NCBI GenBank assembly: GCA_027490595.1
Contig: JAIXXU010000069.1
Coordinates: forward strand, 1 to 9,286
Source of the DNA: Pseudomonadota bacterium
GTDB taxonomy: Bacteria; Bdellovibrionota_B; Oligoflexia; Silvanigrellales; Silvanigrellaceae
Reading direction: 5' to 3'
DNA: 9,286 nucleotides
In this document: positions 7,159 to 9,286 of the stretch, piece after piece
Layout: each line of letters starts with the position of its first letter
Position numbering within the stretch: position 1 is the stretch's first letter
Program-made: the position numbers and the translations under genes
Notes under the pieces: generated by a model
What the model saw: only the letters and a program-made list of their open reading frames with translations
Told to the model about the DNA's origin: nothing
Databases searched by the model: none

Positions 7159-7826
7159 TGACATCTCCGGCAGTAGAACATCCTCAAGACTCACAATTAA
7201 AAATATCTTATGGGCAAAAAATAAAAATTATTGCCATCACTGGTGGAATTGGGTCTGGAAAGTCTACACTTTCTCAGTTCTTAAGAGACTTTGGCTATGC
7301 AGTTTTTGATGCAGACATGTTTGCCCGTGACGTCCTCAGAAAAAAAAGTATCCAACATAAAATTAAAACTATTTTTGGTTCTCATATTCTTCAACATGAT
7401 GGTCAATTAAATCGTCAAGAAATTCGATTTCAAATTCAACATCATCCTGAGTTAAAGTCTGCACTAGAAGATATTTTACACCCAGAAATTTATAAAAAAT
7501 TAGAAAAAAAATTACACGCATTATCAAAAATTCATCAAAATATGTGGGTTTTTTATGAATCAGCTCTCATTATAGAAAAAAAACGCACCTCAAAGTTTGA
7601 TGCGTGTTTGTTGATAACTGCGCCAAAAACTTTTCGACTGGAATGGCTAAACAAAAACAGAGGGCTTGAATTACAAGACATCCAAAAAACTATGGCCTTA
7701 CAGCTAGATGACAGCACTAAGTCTCAGCATGTTGACTTCGTCATAGAAAACAAAGGATCTCAAAAAGAACTTAAGGAAAAAATTTTTGAAATTCTCAGTT
7801 TCTTAGAAACAAAATTCTCCTCCTAA
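7158..7826 (+). CDS. coaE: Dephospho-CoA kinase
   Basis: CoaE (222 aa) phosphorylates the 3'-hydroxyl of dephospho-CoA with ATP, the last step of coenzyme A synthesis, in the cytoplasm. The P-loop GGIGSGKS is at residues 29-36, DAD at 51-53, the HPE motif at 108-110, and the family's C-terminal pattern ends in VDFVIENKG (192-200). About 20 residues precede the first strand, more than usual, but there is no later in-frame ATG, GTG or TTG before the P-loop, so the TAATG-coupled start at 7158 stands; no good Shine-Dalgarno is visible. Two motifs are divergent: ESALIIE (134-140) where P-L-L-F/Y-E is common, and QKTMALQ (176-182), which lacks the usual Arg four positions before the Gln. The enzyme is probably functional. 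It is the last gene of the operon, with no convincing terminator after it. Confidence 0.93.
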   Translation: MTSPAVEHPQDSQLKISYGQKIKIIAITGGIGSGKSTLSQFLRDFGYAVFDADMFARDVLRKKSIQHKIKTIFGSHILQHDGQLNRQEIRFQIQHHPELKSALEDILHPEIYKKLEKKLHALSKIHQNMWVFYESALIIEKKRTSKFDACLLITAPKTFRLEWLNKNRGLELQDIQKTMALQLDDSTKSQHVDFVIENKGSQKELKEKIFEILSFLETKFSS

Positions 7827-7849
7827 AAAATTTGACCTAAGGCTAGTCC

Positions 7850-7879
7850 TTGATCTGAAGCACAAAGTATCCCTAGAAT
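7850..7879 (+). promoter_or_regulatory. Sigma-70-like promoter for the zinc-ribbon protein gene
   Basis: TTGATC (7850-7855), an 18-bp spacer and TAGAAT (7874-7879) match the consensus at four and five of six positions. Transcription would begin near 7886, leaving a leader of about 40 nt. The gap of 101 bp after the tightly packed operon is consistent with a new transcription unit. An 8-bp direct repeat, AAGCACAA (7858-7865 and 7894-7901), brackets the -10 element. Confidence 0.4.
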
Positions 7880-7927
7880 ACAACGAAGTTTTTAAGCACA
7901 ACCAGTTTACACGAATGGAAACGTTCT

Positions 7928-9022
7928 ATGTTTGAAATTGCATGCCCTAACTGCAAGGCTTCTTTTGAATATACAAATGAAGAATATATTCACCTATGTC
8001 CTTTCTGTTCAGCGGGTTTTATTATCGACATGGAGCATGGTTCCAAAGAAATTATTAGCGATCATTTCATTGTACCTTCAGAAATGCAGATCGAAGAAGT
8101 TAAAAATAATTTCATGGGTTGGCTTCGCTCCCACTATCACAAGTCTGTGAAACTAAATGATGAATTTGAAATTCTTGGTTGTTATGGCGTGATGTTACCT
8201 TACTGGGTTATCTCCTTGGATGCTCAAACCGTTTGGAGTGGCCACAGTGCCAAAATGAAAAGCTATCCCGGACAAACGCCTGAATTGAGCGAAAAATTTG
8301 TACAAGAACAAGGGCAATTTAGTCGCAGATATCGTTGGGCTGTATTGGCAAGACGAAGTCCCAAAGAACATTGGGGAATAGAAAGGCTGCACAACCCCAA
8401 AGAGCACATCATGGTTGACTGGGATGGATTTCCTTTAGATGAGTCCTTAGGAATAGCGGGCCAAGGGAAAAAAGAAATATACCTTGCCAAAGAAAAGTTT
8501 CGCTTTGAAATTGCAGGAAGTTTACCGGTAACGGGCGTACAAATAAAAGAAGAACAAGCCATCATGCGCGCGCGTGATCAAATTACAGAATACCATCGCA
8601 GAATATCAAAAACTAAAAGTGGAACACTTTACGAACATCGTACTGAAGTAGAAATTGCAGGGATCCAGCTGGTGCATATTCCGTTTTGGTTTATTAGATA
8701 TTCCTTTTCTCCCAAAAGCTTGTTAAGATTTTTTATCACTTCAAGAGAGAGGCATGTTGTGTTCCAAGGCTATACAAAAGTAGTCTTAGATGCAGAATTG
8801 CCCGTATCAAACTCAGAGAAACTATACATGAACTTAGTCTTATCTGGCGTTGGAAGCTTTATCAGCCTACTTCTTGGCTTTTTAACTTATCATTTATTTT
8901 TTCTTTTATTTTTGTTTTTTTTGTGTGTTGGTACCTTTTCTATTTGGCGTATTTATAACACACAAGAAACCGATATTGATGTTAAAAAAGGCTCGCAAAA
9001 CGAAGAGCCGGCCTCCTTATAA
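7928..9022 (+). CDS. Zinc-ribbon membrane protein of unknown function
   Basis: The 364-aa product opens with a zinc ribbon: Cys6-x2-Cys9 (CPNC) and Cys24-x2-Cys27 (CPFC). A region at about 55-70 (EEVKNNFMGWLRSHY) is followed by MLPYW (89-93), and a second related segment has HIPFWFIRYSF (250-260) and GYTKVVLDAELPVS (281-294). Residues about 301-340 are very hydrophobic and form one long or two short membrane helices; a polar tail follows. The N-terminal ribbon, tandem P-x-W modules and C-terminal membrane anchor resemble a loosely annotated group of bacterial zinc-ribbon proteins I know by architecture only; no enzymatic motif is seen. There is no signal peptide, so the ribbon is probably cytoplasmic. 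The start has a weak GGAA 7 nt upstream. It is probably a separate transcription unit from the operon. Confidence 0.85.
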   Translation: MFEIACPNCKASFEYTNEEYIHLCPFCSAGFIIDMEHGSKEIISDHFIVPSEMQIEEVKNNFMGWLRSHYHKSVKLNDEFEILGCYGVMLPYWVISLDAQTVWSGHSAKMKSYPGQTPELSEKFVQEQGQFSRRYRWAVLARRSPKEHWGIERLHNPKEHIMVDWDGFPLDESLGIAGQGKKEIYLAKEKFRFEIAGSLPVTGVQIKEEQAIMRARDQITEYHRRISKTKSGTLYEHRTEVEIAGIQLVHIPFWFIRYSFSPKSLLRFFITSRERHVVFQGYTKVVLDAELPVSNSEKLYMNLVLSGVGSFISLLLGFLTYHLFFLLFLFFLCVGTFSIWRIYNTQETDIDVKKGSQNEEPASL

Positions 9023-9084
9023 AAAAAGTTTAAAAATTAATTTTTTTGCACAAGTCTAAAATCCTAAAGCTTAAATGTAAAATG

Positions 9085-9123
9085 GCGATGAGAAGTCATC
9101 GCGTCGTGACGATGCTAATTTTT
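9085..9123 (+). terminator. Tandem hairpins followed by a T-run, possible terminator or attenuator
   Basis: GCGATGA-GAAG-TCATCGC (9085-9102) is a perfect 7-bp stem with a 4-nt loop. GCGTCG-TGA-CGATGC (9101-9115) is a second 6-bp stem with one G-U pair, followed by TAATTTTT. The stems share bases 9101-9102, and CATCG (9097-9101) can instead pair with CGATG (9110-9114), so the folds compete. It could end transcription of the zinc-ribbon gene, which stops about 60 nt earlier, or act as an attenuator in the leader of the next gene. Confidence 0.4.
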
Positions 9124-9126
9124 GTG

Positions 9127-9158
9127 TAAATGTAGTTCTCGCTGGGAAGCGACATTTA
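9127..9158 (+). promoter_or_regulatory. Leader stem-loop abutting the ribosome-binding site of the last gene
   Basis: TAAATGT (9127-9133) pairs perfectly with ACATTTA (9152-9158), enclosing CGCT-GGGA-AGCG (9140-9151) as an inner stem with a one-sided bulge of about 6 nt. The outer stem ends at the A of the AGGA ribosome-binding site (9158-9161), so folding could hinder translation from the ATG at 9167. A second copy of TAAATGT at 9072-9078 could compete for the same partner. Function is inference. Confidence 0.35.
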
Positions 9159-9166
9159 GGAATTTT

Positions 9167-9286
9167 ATGTCATTTAAAATTAAGAAAGGGACACGTCAAA
9201 TGACGACCAAAGAAAAGTCAGCAAGCAAAAAGAAGACTGTAGCTAAAAAACCTACAGCGAAAAAAAAGACCCTAGCTAAGAAAAAA
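9167..9286 (+). CDS. Lys/Ala/Thr-rich basic protein, 5' part only
   Basis: The open frame runs from ATG at 9167 to the window edge without a stop (40 codons). AGGA lies 5 nt upstream. An in-frame ATG at 9200 with AAAGGG 9 nt upstream is a realistic alternative start, giving 29 codons. From about residue 13 the protein is mostly Lys, with Ala, Thr and Ser in KKKTVAKK / KKKTLAKK patterns. Such stretches are known in histone H1-like bacterial DNA-binding proteins and also as N-terminal tails on other proteins, for example some DksA/TraR-type zinc-finger proteins and ribosome-associated proteins. With the rest missing the family cannot be named; binding to nucleic acid is the reasonable inference. 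The structured leader upstream suggests its expression may be controlled. Confidence 0.65.
   Translation, partial: MSFKIKKGTRQMTTKEKSASKKKTVAKKPTAKKKTLAKKK

Noticed and set aside
6911..7309. 132-aa frame overlapping the Asn/Gln-rich gene and coaE
   Set aside because: It is a frame shadow: its Ile/Lys-rich product comes from AAY/CAA-rich codons read one base off, and both genes it overlaps are better supported.
7839..7851. AAGG...CCTT dyad after coaE as a terminator
   Set aside because: Only four base pairs form and no T-run follows.
8990..9009. GGCTC / GAGCC hairpin at the end of the zinc-ribbon gene
   Set aside because: The 5-bp stem has no T-run directly after it and lies in coding sequence, so a terminator role is not supported.
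9021..9047. A7...T7 pairing and the palindrome AAAAATTAATTTTT after the zinc-ribbon gene as a terminator
   Set aside because: The stem would be entirely A-T and therefore weak; such palindromes are expected by chance in AT-rich spacers. The GC-containing hairpins at 9085-9123 are better candidates.

Overview
The window is an AT-rich stretch of bacterial chromosome dominated by housekeeping RNA-metabolism genes; I see no rRNA, tRNA, CRISPR array, insertion sequence or phage gene. A large DUF6178-type protein and a mnmA-rnc-era cluster suggest a delta-proteobacterial or Bdellovibrionota-like organism. That taxonomic guess is inference from family memory and is weak.

Layout. Bases 1-157 hold a possible tail of an upstream gene (low confidence) and a good intrinsic terminator read leftwards. 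A leftward metallo-beta-lactamase-fold hydrolase (158-1057) is divergent from a long rightward operon, across a gap of about 120 bp that contains a perfect 6+6 bp inverted repeat. The operon (1180-7826) has seven tightly packed genes with junctions of 3 bp, 2 bp, a 14 bp overlap, a 4 bp overlap, 31 bp and a 1 bp overlap. In order they are a DUF6178-like protein, an unrecognised 160-aa protein, MnmA (tRNA 2-thiouridylase), RNase III, the GTPase Era, an unrecognised 232-aa protein with an acidic N-terminus, a small helical core and an Asn/Gln/Gly-rich basic tail, and CoaE (dephospho-CoA kinase). A promoter-like sequence at 7850-7879 precedes a zinc-ribbon membrane protein (7928-9022). A leader with several stem-loops (9085-9158) follows, then the start of a Lys/Ala/Thr-rich basic protein cut by the window end.

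How the genes fit together. MnmA modifies the wobble uridine of tRNAs, RNase III processes rRNA precursors and Era acts in 30S subunit maturation, so the core of the operon serves translation and RNA maturation; CoaE finishes coenzyme A synthesis. Three proteins of unknown function share this transcription unit. The Asn/Gln/Gly-rich protein between Era and CoaE is the most interesting, because its charge-segregated, low-complexity architecture resembles RNA-associated disordered proteins. The structured leader at the right end is the most interesting non-coding signal. Neither amounts to a demonstrated new system.
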